NCBI GenBank assembly: GCA_944325965.1
Contig: CALVCB010000020.1
Location: 1 to 33,360, forward strand
Length of the DNA stretch: 33,360 bases
Reading direction: 5' to 3'
Origin: an uncultured Bacteroidales bacterium
GTDB lineage: Bacteria > Bacteroidota > Bacteroidia > Bacteroidales > UBA932
This document shows positions 1 through 8,989 of the stretch, piece after piece. Position numbers and translations under genes: made by a program. The number at the start of each line of letters is the position of its first letter. Position 1 is the first letter of the stretch. The notes under the pieces were generated by a model. It did not search any database. It saw only the letters and a program-made list of their open reading frames with translations, and was not told the origin of the DNA.

Positions 1-180
1 ACCATGACAGAGCTGTACAACCTCGCGGATGACAAGTACGAGACCACCAATGTTGCGGAAAAATATCCTGAAATCACCGGAAAGATGAAGAAACAGGCCA
101 TCGAATGGTACAATGACTCCTTCCGCAAACACGCCGGGGAACTCACGGAACCGCAGCCGAAACAGAAAAATAAGAAGTAA
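1..180 (+). CDS. Sulfatase, C-terminal fragment (cut by window edge)
   Basis: Only the last 59 codons and the TAA stop are present; the gene begins left of the window. The visible end carries the ELYNLADDKYETTNVAEKYPEI pattern, in which 'ELY(N/D)L..D..E..N(V/L)A' is the usual C-terminal signature of family S1 (formylglycine) sulfatases, where the C-terminal subdomain packs against the active site. A lysine-rich tail (QPKQKNKK) ends the protein. The catalytic motif is outside the window, so whether it is Cys- or Ser-type cannot be told. It lies 10 bases upstream of the next sulfatase on the same strand, so it is almost certainly the first visible gene of a sulfatase operon. An ATG at 113 in another frame is in frame with the next gene but lies inside this coding end and is not the likely start of that gene. 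Confidence 0.85.
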   Translation, partial: TMTELYNLADDKYETTNVAEKYPEITGKMKKQAIEWYNDSFRKHAGELTEPQPKQKNKK

Positions 181-190
181 AAACAATCAA

Positions 191-1810
191 ATGATAAACA
201 CAAAATACGTAGCGCTCGGGGCAATGGCCGGATGCCTTGCCCTCGATGCGGCCGCAGCAGACAGTGCGGCACCGAAAAAGCAGCAGAAAGACGGCAGGCC
301 GAATATCATCATAATCATGGCCGACGACATGGGATACTCCGACCTCGGATGCTTCGGCAGCGAAATCCCTACACCGAACATCGACGCCCTCGCACAGTCC
401 GGAATCAAATACACCCAGTTCTACAACACAGGACGCTCCTGTCCGTCCAGGGCATCGCTTCTCACCGGGCTGTATGCGCACCAGGCAGGTATCGGACGCA
501 TGTCAGAAGACCCGGGATCCAAACCCGGAGAAGATTCCAAAAACCCTCCGGCATACCAAGGCTACCTCAACGACAACTGCGTGACAATCGCCGAAGTACT
601 CAAGAGCGCCGGATACGACACATACATGGCCGGAAAATGGCATGTGGGCATGCACGGAAAGGAGAAATGGCCGCTCCAGAGAGGCTTCGACCGTTTCTAC
701 GGCATACTCGCCGGGGCCTGCAACTACCTCCAGCCTAAAGGCGGACGCGGACTGACACTCGACAACACAAAGCTTGACCCTCCGGCACAGCCGTACTACA
801 CCACCGACGCATTCACGGACTATGCACTGGACTTCATAAGCGACAGGGAAAAGGACAAGCCTTTCTTCCTCTATCTCGCATTCAACGCCCCACACTGGCC
901 TCTGCAGGCAAAGCAGGAGGACATAGACAAGTTCCTGCACAAATATGACTGCGGCTGGCAGGCTGTCCGCGAGGCCCGTCTTAAGAAACAGAAGGAGCTG
1001 GGCATCATCCCGCAGGACTGCGGGACAGCTGAATGGGAGTCCCGCACATGGGACCAGCTCACTGACCAGGAAAAGGCGAACTCATCCCTGCGCATGGCCG
1101 TTTACGCGGCACAGGTGCACTGTCTTGACAGAAACGTAGGCAGGGTCATCGACTATCTTGAAAAAAGCGGACAGAGGGAGAACACCCTGGTGATCTTCCT
1201 GTCTGACAACGGCGGATGCGCCGAACCTTATTCCGAGACCGGATTCGGTACCGTAGATGAAATAAACGACCTGGAAAGCTGGGTACACCCTTCATACGGC
1301 CTGCCGTGGGCTCAGGTGAGCAATACCCCGTTCCGGAAATACAAGGTAAGGGCGTATGAAGGCGGCATCTCCACCCCGCTGATACTTTCATGGCCCGCAA
1401 AGACCGGAAAATACGAAGGCGAAATCCGCACGACACCGGGACATATCATTGACCTGATGGCCACCTGCGTGGACGTGTCCGGCGCCACCTACCCGGAGAA
1501 GTCAGCCAAGGGCTCGGACATCCACCCTCTGGAAGGGAAGAGCCTCGTACCGACTATCAAGAGCAGCAAGGCCAAGATCCACGACTACATCTACGGTGAA
1601 CATTTCGAGAACAAGTTCATCCGCCACGGACAGTGGAAGGCTGTCTATGACGAGAAAGGCAAGAAATGGGAACTGTACGACATCTCCGCCGACAGGATCG
1701 AGAGCAACGACCTCTCTTCCGTTCGTCCTGAAATCCTTGAGGACCTGACTGCAAGATGGCAGCAATGGGCGGACACTCACAACGTTTATCCTAAGCACAA
1801 TGAAAACTAA
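191..1810 (+). CDS. Exported sulfatase, Ser-type (S-C-P-S-R)
   Basis: Family S1 sulfatase of about 539 residues that would hydrolyse sulfate esters on a glycan. An N-terminal hydrophobic export signal (MINTKYVALGAMAGCLALDA) could be a type I signal or, with MAGC15, a poor lipobox. PNIIIIMADDMG holds the metal-binding Asp45-Asp46. The maturation motif is S83-C84-P85-S86-R87, followed by ASLLTG. The residue converted to formylglycine is the first of C/S-x-P-S/T-R, so it is Ser83 and the neighbouring Cys84 is the 'x'. GKWHVG and LSDNGG are further conserved metal/sulfate-site segments. The C-terminal ELYDISADRIESNDL block is complete. The start at 191 is chosen because it opens the signal peptide; the in-frame ATG at 113 would add 26 polar residues read through the previous gene. 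It overlaps the next gene by 11 bases. The positional specificity and sugar cannot be read from the sequence. Confidence 0.93.
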   Translation: MINTKYVALGAMAGCLALDAAAADSAAPKKQQKDGRPNIIIIMADDMGYSDLGCFGSEIPTPNIDALAQSGIKYTQFYNTGRSCPSRASLLTGLYAHQAGIGRMSEDPGSKPGEDSKNPPAYQGYLNDNCVTIAEVLKSAGYDTYMAGKWHVGMHGKEKWPLQRGFDRFYGILAGACNYLQPKGGRGLTLDNTKLDPPAQPYYTTDAFTDYALDFISDREKDKPFFLYLAFNAPHWPLQAKQEDIDKFLHKYDCGWQAVREARLKKQKELGIIPQDCGTAEWESRTWDQLTDQEKANSSLRMAVYAAQVHCLDRNVGRVIDYLEKSGQRENTLVIFLSDNGGCAEPYSETGFGTVDEINDLESWVHPSYGLPWAQVSNTPFRKYKVRAYEGGISTPLILSWPAKTGKYEGEIRTTPGHIIDLMATCVDVSGATYPEKSAKGSDIHPLEGKSLVPTIKSSKAKIHDYIYGEHFENKFIRHGQWKAVYDEKGKKWELYDISADRIESNDLSSVRPEILEDLTARWQQWADTHNVYPKHNEN

Positions 1811-3191
1811 AGTTGTCCTGACAGGCATGGCAGGGCTCGCCCTGACGGCCTGCGGCACGGCTACCGATGAAAAGCCGAATGTCGTGATCATCCTCGCCGA
1901 TGACCTCGGATACGGGGACATCAGCATGCACGGCAGCCAGATACAGACACCGAACATCGACAGGATTGCCTCGGAAGGCATAGAGCTGTGCAGGCACTAT
2001 GCCGCTCCTGTCAGCTCCCCTACCAGGGCGGGCCTCATGACAGGACGCTACCCGAGCAGGTTCGGAATACGGGAGACGGTCATTCCGCCATGGAGGGAAT
2101 ACGGGCTTCCGGAGGGCGAAGAGACCATGGCCGATGTACTCGGCAGGAACGGGTATGAGAACCGTGCCATGATAGGCAAATGGCACCTGGGCCACGGAAG
2201 ACAGGCCTTCTATCCGCTTAACCGCGGGTTCACACATTTCTACGGCTGCCTGAACGGTGCCCTGGACTATTTCACCCACGAAAGGGACGGGGAACTGGAC
2301 TGGCATGACGACTGGGAGTCCTGCTATGACAAGGGATACACCACGGACCTCATCGCCGACGAGGCAGTGGAATGCATCCGGGAATACTCAAAAGAAGGAC
2401 CTTATTTCCTGTATGTCGCGTTCAATGCGCCTCACTCCCCTTACCTCGCGCCGGAAGATGAAATAGCCGAACATATTCCTCTGGAAGAATTCAAGGCCCT
2501 CAGCAAAAAGGACCAGAAAGGATGGACATACCGCGCAATGGTGTCACGCATGGACAAAGGCATCGGCCGCATCCTCGACGCCCTTGAGGAATCAGGCCAG
2601 ATGGACAACACCATCATACTTTTCATGAGCGACAACGGAGGGGTTCCCGGCATGGAGCCGTACTGCACCAACAAGCCACTCAGAGGCAACAAGTTCCAGG
2701 AATTCGACGGAGGCGTCCGCGTATCCGGAGCGATGTACTGGAAGAAAGGCTTCAAACAGGGCGGGCGCAAGATCAGCGAAGTGACTTCATTCGTGGATAT
2801 CCTGCCTACATTAGCCGACATCATCGGGGTGAAGGAAGCACCGGAGAACCCTTATGACGGCATCAGTATCTACCCTCTGCTCAAAGGGGATACAGAAACG
2901 ATAGACAGGACCCTCTACCTCGGGGTCGGGGCGGCCGTGAACCGTGACTGGAAGATGATACTTGCAGGGCGCAACCCGGGGCTCGGCCTCAAGAAGGACT
3001 TCCTTTCCGACATGAACGGCAACCCTTATGAAAAAGGGAACAACATCGAGGGCAATGAAGATGTCGCCGAAGAAATGAAATCGTTCATTATCCAGTATGA
3101 CACCATCACCCCTGCCCAGAAAGAGCTTCCATACGGATTCGGCAAGGAAGGGTTCAAAGCACCTGAAGAGTGGAAAGTAACAAAGCCATAA
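1800..3191 (+). CDS. Sulfatase lipoprotein, Ser-type (S-S-P-T-R)
   Basis: Family S1 sulfatase of 463 residues. A lipobox (LALTAC18) predicts lipid anchoring, so it probably sits in the outer membrane or on the periplasmic face. PNVVIILADDLGYGD contains the metal ligands Asp34-Asp35. The maturation motif is S72-S73-P74-T75-R76 in the context PVSSPTRAGLMTGRYPSRFG, giving a serine-type enzyme. GKWHLG and FMSDNGG are conserved, and the C-terminal subdomain is shorter than in the gene upstream. The start overlaps the end of the upstream sulfatase by 11 bases, and its stop TAA shares one base with the next ATG, so the three complete sulfatases are translationally linked. It differs clearly from its neighbours in loop sequences, so it probably belongs to a different S1 subfamily and attacks a different sulfate position; that is inference. 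Confidence 0.93.
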   Translation: MKTKVVLTGMAGLALTACGTATDEKPNVVIILADDLGYGDISMHGSQIQTPNIDRIASEGIELCRHYAAPVSSPTRAGLMTGRYPSRFGIRETVIPPWREYGLPEGEETMADVLGRNGYENRAMIGKWHLGHGRQAFYPLNRGFTHFYGCLNGALDYFTHERDGELDWHDDWESCYDKGYTTDLIADEAVECIREYSKEGPYFLYVAFNAPHSPYLAPEDEIAEHIPLEEFKALSKKDQKGWTYRAMVSRMDKGIGRILDALEESGQMDNTIILFMSDNGGVPGMEPYCTNKPLRGNKFQEFDGGVRVSGAMYWKKGFKQGGRKISEVTSFVDILPTLADIIGVKEAPENPYDGISIYPLLKGDTETIDRTLYLGVGAAVNRDWKMILAGRNPGLGLKKDFLSDMNGNPYEKGNNIEGNEDVAEEMKSFIIQYDTITPAQKELPYGFGKEGFKAPEEWKVTKP

Positions 3192-4777
3192 TGACACTGA
3201 TGACAAAAAACAATACTTTTTATGCGGCAGCCGGGGTACTGGCTGCCATTGCGGTAAACTCTCCGGCGGCAAAAGCCGCCCAGCAGGACGGGAACAAGGG
3301 CCGCAGGCCCAATTTTGTGATAATCATCACCGACCAGCAGAGGGCCGACCTCACGGCCAGGGAGGGCTTCCCGCTTGACCTGACACCGTTCGCCGACAGC
3401 ATCGCCAGCCACGGGGCATGGTTCGACCATGCGTACACCCCGTGCCCTGCAAGCGGGCCTGCAAGGGTGTCCCTCATCACGGGACGCTATCCGAAAGCCA
3501 CCGGGACCGACTCGAACCACAACATCGAGGACGCCTACTACATCGATGACCTTTTCGGAGTGGCCCGCAAGAGCGGCTACAGGACCGCCATGATCGGCAA
3601 GAACCACACATACATGAAAAAGTCGAGCGCCGATTTCTGGTGCCCTTACAACCATCTGGGGCAGGAAGGGGCGAAAGATACCCTGTCCGCAGAAAACCTC
3701 GCGTTCGACAAGTTCCTGGGTACGACCGACTTCTACGCTTCGTTCAAGGCCTCGCCGGGCACTGTAAAGCAGCAGATACCATACAGGATGGTCTCCGATG
3801 CCCTTGAATGGGCAGGAGAGAACAGGGACGAGCCGTTCGTGATGATGCTCTCGTTCCCGGAGCCGCACAACCCGTACCAGGTATGTGAACCGTATTTCTC
3901 AATGTTCGAGGGGAAGGTCCCTCCGGCAAGGACCGACTCCACCGCCCTGGCCGTCAAAGGGGAAAAGTTCGTACAGCTGAACAGGATGATGAAACTGGGG
4001 CACAAGGGCTATGACCAGAACCTCGAAAGGCTCCGCACCACCTACATGGGTATGGTACGCATGCTGGATGACCAGATGAAGCGTTTCGTAGAAGGCATGC
4101 AGGAACTCGGGTTGTATGACAACACAGTCTTTGTAATCACCTCCGACCACGGTGACTACGTAGGCGAATACGGGCTCATGAAAAAAGGAGCCGGCGTGCC
4201 TGACGCCATCACACGTGTACCTATGGTATGGTTCGGCAACGGTATCGAGGCATCAGGCAGGCGCGACGACCATGTATGCCTCACCGACATTTTCCCTACG
4301 GCATGCGAAGTGATGGGTGCGGAAATCCCACTCGGGGTACAGGGCCGCAGCCTCACCGAGATGCTCGGAGGAAGGGAGTACCCTGAAGACGAATTCAGGA
4401 GCGTAATGTCAGAAGCCGGGTTCGGAGGAGAGTATTTCACTGCAGAGGACAGCCAGGAGTACGTAAAGGAAGGGGCCGTAGGGAAAAAGGGGCTCTTCTT
4501 CGACGAACTGAACACATGGAGCCAGAGCGGGACCATCAGCATGGTACGCATGGGAGACTGGAAACTGGTGTTCGACATGGACGGCAACGGGCAGATGTAC
4601 AACATCAAGGACGACCCGTCCGAAATGGAGAACCTTTTCGGCAAGAAGAAATACCGTGACATCCAGGACACCCTGCTCCAGGAGCTCCTGAAATGGGAAA
4701 TCGCGACCGAGGACCCTATCCCTGTACCGCACAGGCGCTACTGGTTCAAGCGGCAGCCGCACAACTACCTGTTCTGA
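3191..4777 (+). CDS. Exported sulfatase, Ser-type (S-G-P-A-R)
   Basis: Family S1 sulfatase of about 528 residues. The signal peptide is MTLMTKNNTFYAAAGVLAAI followed by an alanine-rich cleavage region. PNFVIIITDQQRAD replaces the usual ADD with Asp48-Gln49, as in the DQ group of S1 sulfatases. The maturation motif is S88-G89-P90-A91-R92 in CPASGPARVSLITG, resembling the SxPAR form known from the Klebsiella enzyme. The segment usually read as GKWH is GKNH here (Lys137, His139 kept, Trp replaced by Asn), and TSDHGDYVGE supplies the later metal ligands. The start at 3191 gives a TAATG overlap with the upstream stop; 3200 (MTKNN) is an alternative and 3170 would run inside the previous gene. It is the last gene of the sulfatase operon, followed by palindromes and a strong terminator. 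Confidence 0.92.
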   Translation: MTLMTKNNTFYAAAGVLAAIAVNSPAAKAAQQDGNKGRRPNFVIIITDQQRADLTAREGFPLDLTPFADSIASHGAWFDHAYTPCPASGPARVSLITGRYPKATGTDSNHNIEDAYYIDDLFGVARKSGYRTAMIGKNHTYMKKSSADFWCPYNHLGQEGAKDTLSAENLAFDKFLGTTDFYASFKASPGTVKQQIPYRMVSDALEWAGENRDEPFVMMLSFPEPHNPYQVCEPYFSMFEGKVPPARTDSTALAVKGEKFVQLNRMMKLGHKGYDQNLERLRTTYMGMVRMLDDQMKRFVEGMQELGLYDNTVFVITSDHGDYVGEYGLMKKGAGVPDAITRVPMVWFGNGIEASGRRDDHVCLTDIFPTACEVMGAEIPLGVQGRSLTEMLGGREYPEDEFRSVMSEAGFGGEYFTAEDSQEYVKEGAVGKKGLFFDELNTWSQSGTISMVRMGDWKLVFDMDGNGQMYNIKDDPSEMENLFGKKKYRDIQDTLLQELLKWEIATEDPIPVPHRRYWFKRQPHNYLF

Positions 4778-4786
4778 CAGTATACC

Positions 4787-4818
4787 CCTTCCGGAAGGAA
4801 GATATCCTGGTACAGGAT
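4787..4818 (+). repeat. Two consecutive short inverted repeats downstream of the sulfatase operon
   Basis: Between the stop codon at 4777 and the terminator are a perfect 12-bp palindrome, CCTTCCGGAAGG (4787-4798), and an inverted repeat ATCCTG-gta-CAGGAT (4804-4818). Neither has a T-tract. They could fold in the 3' end of the sulfatase mRNA, or act as double-stranded sites upstream of the HTCS promoter. No function can be assigned from sequence alone. Confidence 0.6.
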
Positions 4819-4831
4819 TGAATACCATGAC

Positions 4832-4873
4832 AATAAAATCCCGGCTTGTTTTCACGGAAGCCGGGATTTTATT
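4832..4873 (+). terminator. Bidirectional Rho-independent terminator
   Basis: A perfect 16-bp inverted repeat: left arm AATAAAATCCCGGCTT (4832-4847), 10-nt loop (4848-4857), right arm AAGCCGGGATTTTATT (4858-4873). The GC-rich core CCCGGCTT/AAGCCGGG is flanked by A-rich and T-rich ends, so it has a U-tract on either strand. It follows the last sulfatase by 54 bases and should separate the sulfatase operon from the regulators. Confidence 0.88.
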
Positions 4874-4880
4874 AATTTTG
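4873..4880 (+). promoter_or_regulatory. Bacteroidota-type -7 box for the HTCS genes
   Basis: TAATTTTG matches the Bacteroidota -7 consensus TAnnTTTG exactly. It begins at the last base of the terminator stem. The -33 element is weak: only TTTT at 4849-4852 lies about 20 bases upstream, inside the terminator loop. Transcription would start near 4887, giving about a 100-base leader to the TTG start at 4985. Confidence 0.5.
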
Positions 4881-4984
4881 CCTCCTGAACGAATGTATTT
4901 CACATGAATACGGGCCGCATGGCGGCACACAGGCAGAATCAAGGAATAGTTTTATATATTCCCGGACACAAACACTATAACAGA

Positions 4985-7900
4985 TTGAAAAAAGCATACA
5001 TATTCACCCTGACTATCATGTCCCTGTTTGCGGGACCCGTGCTGACAGCATCCGCCAGCATCAGATACAACAACATCAGGTTCCGCCAGTTCAGCGTATC
5101 GGACGGACTTCCGCACAACCAGATCAACACCATATCCCAGGACAGGGACGGCTTCATCTGGATAGGGACAGCCAACGGGCTGTGCCGGTTTGACGGATAT
5201 TCTTTCCAGAAGATAGACAGCGGCACCGATACCATCCCCATCTCCAACGCCTTCATAGAGAATATCTACAACGATAAGGCACACAACAGGCTGTGGATAC
5301 AGACAGACAGGTGGTTCTGCTGTTATGACCCTGACACCGAACAGTTCCAAAGAATGAAAGTGAACGGGACTGACAGGCAATGGGTGTCTTTCCTCTGCAC
5401 ATCCTCCGGGGAGCTGCTCGTAGCCACATACGGGGGTATATTCAGATTCAACGAAGAAACCGGAGCCTTCGAGAACATCATCCCCATCCCGAAGAAACGC
5501 ATAGGGAGGATACTTGAGGACAGCAGCGGGACTCTCTGGATAAAAGTAGACTCGGAGATGAAGAGGTATGACAGGAAAAACGGAAGGTTCATCCCCTACC
5601 ATACCAGCCTCGATGATTTCAAGGGTCCGTTCAACCAGTTGACCATGACAGAGGATGACAGGATAGTATTCACCGACAACAATGACTTCTACGTCTACGA
5701 CATCCACAACGACAGGATCTCAATGCTCCCGAAAGACATCGATACCGAAGGCTACAGGTGCGTGGAGACCGACTCCGAAGGGAACATCTGGATAGGAACG
5801 GAATTCGGCATATTCATATACGACACCTACAACAGGCTGATAGCCCACTTCGAACAGACTCCGGATGACCTGAGCGGGCTGAACGACTCCCCGGTATACT
5901 GCATTTTCAGGGACGGCAGGGACAACATGTGGATCGGGACGTATTTCGGCGGTATCAACTATTTCATACACGGTACAGACCAGATACGCACCTATCCGTT
6001 CGGCAACAGCAGCAACCACCTGAGCGGAAAGGCGGTGAGGCAGATCATCAATGACGGCAAAGGAGGACTTCTCATAGCCACCGAAGACGGAGGGCTTAAC
6101 CATATCGGCCCGGCAGGGAAGATAACCCGTTCGGATGTCATCCACAGGAAGCTCGGGCTGAAAAACGTCAAGAATGTCCATTCGGTCTATTTCTGCAAGA
6201 ACGGGGATCTCCTTGTCGGACTGTATACCAAGAACTTCATACGCTACTCCCCCGCTAGCGGACAGGTGACAGACTACGGAAAGTTCGCAGGACGTAACAT
6301 ATCGGCATTCTGTATGGAAGAGACTCCGGGAGGCATCTATTATGCCGGACCGGAAGGGCTATTCTTCGTACCTGAGGGGGAAGGAAGTCCGAAAGTGCAG
6401 AAGATCTCCGACACAAGGACCTATTGCATGCTGAAGCAGAATGACAGCATAATATGGGTGGGAAGCCGGCACAACGGCATCTACGAGCTCAACACCGTAC
6501 GCAACACCCTACGCCACATAGACCGCTTCCGTGGCATCAGGCCGTGGGTGTCCTATCTGTACAGGGATTCACAGGCCAGGACATGGATAAGCACTGACGG
6601 CGGGCTGTTCGTCACCGACCCGCAAGGCAGCAGGATCATCATGACATTCAAGGAGGACAAGCTCATGGCAAACTCTGTCAAAGGCGTGGTGGAAGACAAT
6701 TTCGGATATATATGGGCCGGGACGGACAACGGGCTGTGCCGCATCTGCCCTGAAGACTCCAGCGTCCTGCGGATAACCGATGAGGACGGCCTGCCGATAA
6801 AGCAGTTCAACTTCTCGTCCGCATGCAAGAAACCCGACGGGGAGCTGTATTTCGGGACAATAAACGGCATGATATCGTTCTACCCGGACCAGATAGAGGT
6901 CCCGGACCAGGATTTCAAGATCAGGATCACCAATATTTATTATGACGACAGCAAAAGCCGTCCGGGGAAGGACAGCTCCGGAGACAGCCAGAGGCTGACA
7001 CTCTCCCATGCACAGGCGCGTTCCGTGAGGATAGAATATTCAGGCCTGAATTTCCGCTACATGGACAAGATCCTGTACTCCATGAAGATGGAAGGTCTGG
7101 ACAAACACTGGCAGACAGTCGGGAACCAGCACCAGGTGAGGTTCTCGAATCTTCCGGCGGGAAAATACGAGCTGAAAATCAAGGCGAGCTATGACGGGCA
7201 TACATGGGATGAAGAAGGACAGCTGAGCCTGCCCGTACACGTAAGGGCCCCATGGTGGGCATCTGTCCCGGCGTTCGTGCTGTATTCTATCATAATTGTG
7301 CTCGGAATAGCATTTATAATAAGGTTCACCCGTACAAGGATGATGCTCGGGATGCAGCTGAAGGCCGAACAGGAAAAGAGGCTCAATATAGAGAAGATGA
7401 ACAAGCAGAAGCTCGACTTCTTCGCATATGTGTCCCATGACCTGAAGACACCGCTCACACTCATCCTCTCCCCGCTCCAGAGGCTCATCTCCAAGAAGCA
7501 GATAACCAATGAAGACAAAAAAATGCTCGAGGTAGTGTACACCAATGCCAGCAGGATGAACTACCTCATAGACGAGCTTCTGACATTCAGCAAGATAGAG
7601 ATGAACCAGCTGGATATTCTCGTCAGAAAGGGAAATATAATGGCGTTCCTCCAGAGCATTTCCAACCTGTTCCGGTTCACCGCGGAGGACAGTGATATAG
7701 AGTTCGTCGTAGACCTGGAAAAGACTGACCGGGAAGTATGGTTCTCCCCGTCGAAGCTGAGCAGGATCATGTACAACCTCCTGTCCAATGCGTTCAAGTA
7801 CTCCTCTGCCGGGGACTATGTAAGGCTCACTGCAAGGCTCACCGGAGAAGGAGACAGCACAATAGCCGAGATATCCGTCAAGGACAGCGGCAGGGGCATC

Positions 7901-8980
7901 CCGGCAGACATGGTGTCAAAGATATTCGACAACTATTTCCAGGTCAAGCCGAGCGACAGCCGCAAAGGGTTCGGGCTGGGCCTCTCCCTCACCCGTTCAC
8001 TTGTGAGGATGCACAAAGGGGACATCAAGGTGATCAGCGAGGAAGGCAAAGGCTCCGAGTTCATCGTCACTCTGAACGTCTCGGAAAACGCCTACACGCC
8101 GCAACAGCGTTCGCTCGAGGCCATCTCCGCCGATGACATCACCAAATACCAGCAGAGGATAAAGGACACCCTGGAAATGATACCGGACAACCGGTCCGAT
8201 GAAGAAAGAGACAACCACGACAGGAAATCGATCCTGATAGTGGAGGACAACAGGGAGATGAACAGCTACATCGCCGACATATTCCGGGAACACTATGACG
8301 TGATACAGGCATACAACGGGAAGGAGGCATACGGCATCATAGAAAACAAGAGACTCCCGGACATGATAATAAGCGATGTGATGATGCCCGAGATGGACGG
8401 GATAGAACTGCTCAAGAAGGTCAGGGAGGATATCTCCACATGCCATATTCCTGTCATACTGCTGACCGCCAAGACGGATGACAGCGCCCAGACACAAGGC
8501 TACATGGCCGGTGCGGACGCCTACATCGCCAAGCCTTTCAACGCCCGCAACCTCGAGCTCCTGGTCCAGAACATCCAGAAGAACAGGGAAAGGAACATAG
8601 AGCGCTTCAAGCAGTCGGAAGCCCTCAACGTGACCAAGATAGTGAACAACCCGCGTGATGAGCGGTTCATGAAAGACCTGATGGAAGTGATAGAGGCAAA
8701 CATCGGCAATGAGGATTTCAACGTGAATGACATCACCTCCGCCCTGCACATCAGCAGGAGCCGCCTGCACCTGAAGGTGAAGTCCCTCACAGGCCTTCCT
8801 ATCAGCCTGCTCGTCAGGACCATCCGTCTGCGGGAATCCAAAAAGTTCCTGCTTGAGGGGCTCAACGTTGCCGAGACATCGTATGCCGTGGGCATCTCCA
8901 ACCCTAACTATTTCACCAAGTTGTTCCGCGACGAATTCGGCATCCCGCCTACAGAGTTCGTCAAGAACAGCCAGCAATAG
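4985..8980 (+). CDS. Hybrid two-component system regulator 1 (HTCS)
   Basis: A one-protein sensor kinase/response regulator/AraC activator of about 1331 residues. Order: signal peptide (KKAYIFTLTIMSLFAGPVLT); a periplasmic sensor of two-component-regulator propeller repeats (for example DGFIWIGTANGLCRFDGY and GNIWIGTEFGIFIYD); a Y_Y_Y domain (about 680-752); one membrane segment (about 757-782); HisKA with His818 in SHDLKTPLTLILSP; HATPase with the N box LSNAFKYS and DSGRGIP; a receiver with Asp1131 in IISDVMMPEMDG; and a C-terminal AraC-type HTH ending YFTKLFRDEFG. All catalytic residues are present. Start: the ATGs at 4904 and 4919 would add 22-27 polar residues with atypical codons ahead of the signal peptide, so the TTG at 4985 is preferred; it gives a 24-residue signal like the paralogue's. 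HTCS proteins normally sense oligosaccharides in the periplasm and activate susCD operons, and this one is likely to control the neighbouring PUL. Confidence 0.93.
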   Translation: MKKAYIFTLTIMSLFAGPVLTASASIRYNNIRFRQFSVSDGLPHNQINTISQDRDGFIWIGTANGLCRFDGYSFQKIDSGTDTIPISNAFIENIYNDKAHNRLWIQTDRWFCCYDPDTEQFQRMKVNGTDRQWVSFLCTSSGELLVATYGGIFRFNEETGAFENIIPIPKKRIGRILEDSSGTLWIKVDSEMKRYDRKNGRFIPYHTSLDDFKGPFNQLTMTEDDRIVFTDNNDFYVYDIHNDRISMLPKDIDTEGYRCVETDSEGNIWIGTEFGIFIYDTYNRLIAHFEQTPDDLSGLNDSPVYCIFRDGRDNMWIGTYFGGINYFIHGTDQIRTYPFGNSSNHLSGKAVRQIINDGKGGLLIATEDGGLNHIGPAGKITRSDVIHRKLGLKNVKNVHSVYFCKNGDLLVGLYTKNFIRYSPASGQVTDYGKFAGRNISAFCMEETPGGIYYAGPEGLFFVPEGEGSPKVQKISDTRTYCMLKQNDSIIWVGSRHNGIYELNTVRNTLRHIDRFRGIRPWVSYLYRDSQARTWISTDGGLFVTDPQGSRIIMTFKEDKLMANSVKGVVEDNFGYIWAGTDNGLCRICPEDSSVLRITDEDGLPIKQFNFSSACKKPDGELYFGTINGMISFYPDQIEVPDQDFKIRITNIYYDDSKSRPGKDSSGDSQRLTLSHAQARSVRIEYSGLNFRYMDKILYSMKMEGLDKHWQTVGNQHQVRFSNLPAGKYELKIKASYDGHTWDEEGQLSLPVHVRAPWWASVPAFVLYSIIIVLGIAFIIRFTRTRMMLGMQLKAEQEKRLNIEKMNKQKLDFFAYVSHDLKTPLTLILSPLQRLISKKQITNEDKKMLEVVYTNASRMNYLIDELLTFSKIEMNQLDILVRKGNIMAFLQSISNLFRFTAEDSDIEFVVDLEKTDREVWFSPSKLSRIMYNLLSNAFKYSSAGDYVRLTARLTGEGDSTIAEISVKDSGRGIPADMVSKIFDNYFQVKPSDSRKGFGLGLSLTRSLVRMHKGDIKVISEEGKGSEFIVTLNVSENAYTPQQRSLEAISADDITKYQQRIKDTLEMIPDNRSDEERDNHDRKSILIVEDNREMNSYIADIFREHYDVIQAYNGKEAYGIIENKRLPDMIISDVMMPEMDGIELLKKVREDISTCHIPVILLTAKTDDSAQTQGYMAGADAYIAKPFNARNLELLVQNIQKNRERNIERFKQSEALNVTKIVNNPRDERFMKDLMEVIEANIGNEDFNVNDITSALHISRSRLHLKVKSLTGLPISLLVRTIRLRESKKFLLEGLNVAETSYAVGISNPNYFTKLFRDEFGIPPTEFVKNSQQ

Positions 8981-8989
8981 GAGCCAGAC

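Noticed and set aside
80-100. Cys-type reading of the S-C-P-S-R motif in the first complete sulfatase (residues 83-87)
   Set aside because: The modified residue is first in C/S-x-P-S/T-R; counting back from Pro-Ser-Arg gives Ser83, with Cys84 as the variable position. The coordinates given are residue neighbours, not bases.
113-190. In-frame ATG at 113 as the start of the first complete sulfatase
   Set aside because: It would read 26 polar residues through the end of the preceding sulfatase gene; the signal peptide starts at 191.
7997-8977. 326-codon open frame on the minus strand inside the first HTCS
   Set aside because: It is antisense to the conserved receiver and AraC domains; long open antisense frames are expected from the GC-rich third-position bias here. 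The same holds for frames at 3026-3868, 12458-13183 and 30943-31788.
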